A stretch of 7,095 nucleotides of DNA from Clostridia bacterium (GTDB lineage Bacteria; Bacillota; Clostridia; TANB77; CAG-508): positions 1-7,095 of the forward strand of contig CAADYC010000058.1 in assembly GCA_900753165.1 (NCBI GenBank), read 5' to 3'. The notes under the pieces were generated by a model. The model saw only the letters and a list, made by a program, of their open reading frames with translations. It searched no databases and was not told the origin of the DNA. Position numbers and translations under genes: made by a program. Numbering within the stretch: the stretch's first letter is position 1; each line of letters begins with the position of its first letter. Shown piece after piece: positions 6,919 to 7,095 of this stretch.

Positions 6919-7095
6919 CTATCCTCCAGCTGTATATTTCATAGCCCAGTATCCTGTTAGCTGTTCTCCTTCATCTTGTGTTCCATTACTATTTTTATCA
7001 AACCAAAATGCATCTGGTATTTGATATCCTGCATCTGTATCTTTTGATGTTCCTTGTAAGAATCTAACTTCTGTTCTTGCTGTTGCTGGTTGTAA
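6919..7095 (-). CDS. C-terminal fragment of an unidentified protein with an EF-hand-like loop (partial)
   Basis: An open frame enters from the right edge and runs 58 codons to a TAG stop at 6921-6919; the start lies outside the window. The visible part begins LQPATARTEVRFLQGTSK and ends LTGYWAMKYTAGG. It contains DKNSNGTQDEGE, which fits the 12-position calcium-loop pattern (D1, N3, N5, G6, D9, E12) seen in EF-hands, dockerins and SdrD-type B domains. The polar, Thr/Gly-rich and aromatic composition would suit an exported or surface protein, but this is inference and I cannot name a family. A well-formed terminator just downstream supports it as a real, expressed gene. It is separated from ychF by about 190 bases and so is probably a separate transcript. 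Confidence 0.7.
   Translation of the reverse strand, partial: LQPATARTEVRFLQGTSKDTDAGYQIPDAFWFDKNSNGTQDEGEQLTGYWAMKYTAGG

Noticed and set aside
6684..6944. 86-codon + strand frame over the ychF start and the intergenic region
   Set aside because: It crosses the ychF start, its promoter region and a terminator hairpin. It resembles no protein and has no ribosome site.

Overview
The window is strongly AT-rich. It carries standard Shine-Dalgarno sites (AAAGGAG/GGAGG), canonical sigma-A-type promoters, U-tract terminators and an LPXTG surface protein, and it uses ordinary stop codons (no in-frame TGA; Trp is TGG). Together these suggest a low-GC Gram-positive bacterium (Firmicutes, most likely a Clostridia-type lineage). 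The species cannot be read from the sequence.

Left end (1-450): a consensus promoter drives three tRNA genes on the + strand, Val(UAC), Asp(GUC) and Phe(GAA), all with encoded CCA. A strong hairpin terminator follows directly. It lies between two convergent units and has T-runs on both sides, so it probably also ends the leftward dprA transcript.

Middle (526-4978): four genes on the - strand. The likely operon is ligA (NAD+-dependent DNA ligase), a small uncharacterised 81-residue gene, and folD (methylene-THF dehydrogenase/cyclohydrolase), with gaps of 49 and 37 bases. A clear terminator after folD separates it from dprA (DNA-uptake/recombination mediator), which needs its own promoter. The cluster brings together ligation/repair, one-carbon supply for nucleotides, and single-strand DNA handling. 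dprA holds two unusual things: a Cys-containing insertion built on a 21-base period, and a concentration of DnaA-box-like 9-mers including two perfect ones 22 bases apart.

Right part (4979-7095): also on the - strand. A short secreted Ser/Thr/Asn-rich protein with a C-terminal LPKTG sortase signal has its own promoter and terminator. Upstream of it is ychF (OLA1-type ATPase). At the edge is the C-terminal 58 codons of an unidentified protein with an EF-hand-like loop, closed by its own terminator.

Three genes (ligA, dprA, the LPXTG gene) have upstream in-frame ATGs that are probably not used. I give the starts supported by ribosome binding sites. I see no mobile element, CRISPR array or defence system, and no gene-free stretch longer than about 300 bases. 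Most of the window is housekeeping. The points worth a second look are the dprA insertion and DnaA-like boxes, the small ligA-folD gene, and the repeat-containing LPXTG protein.
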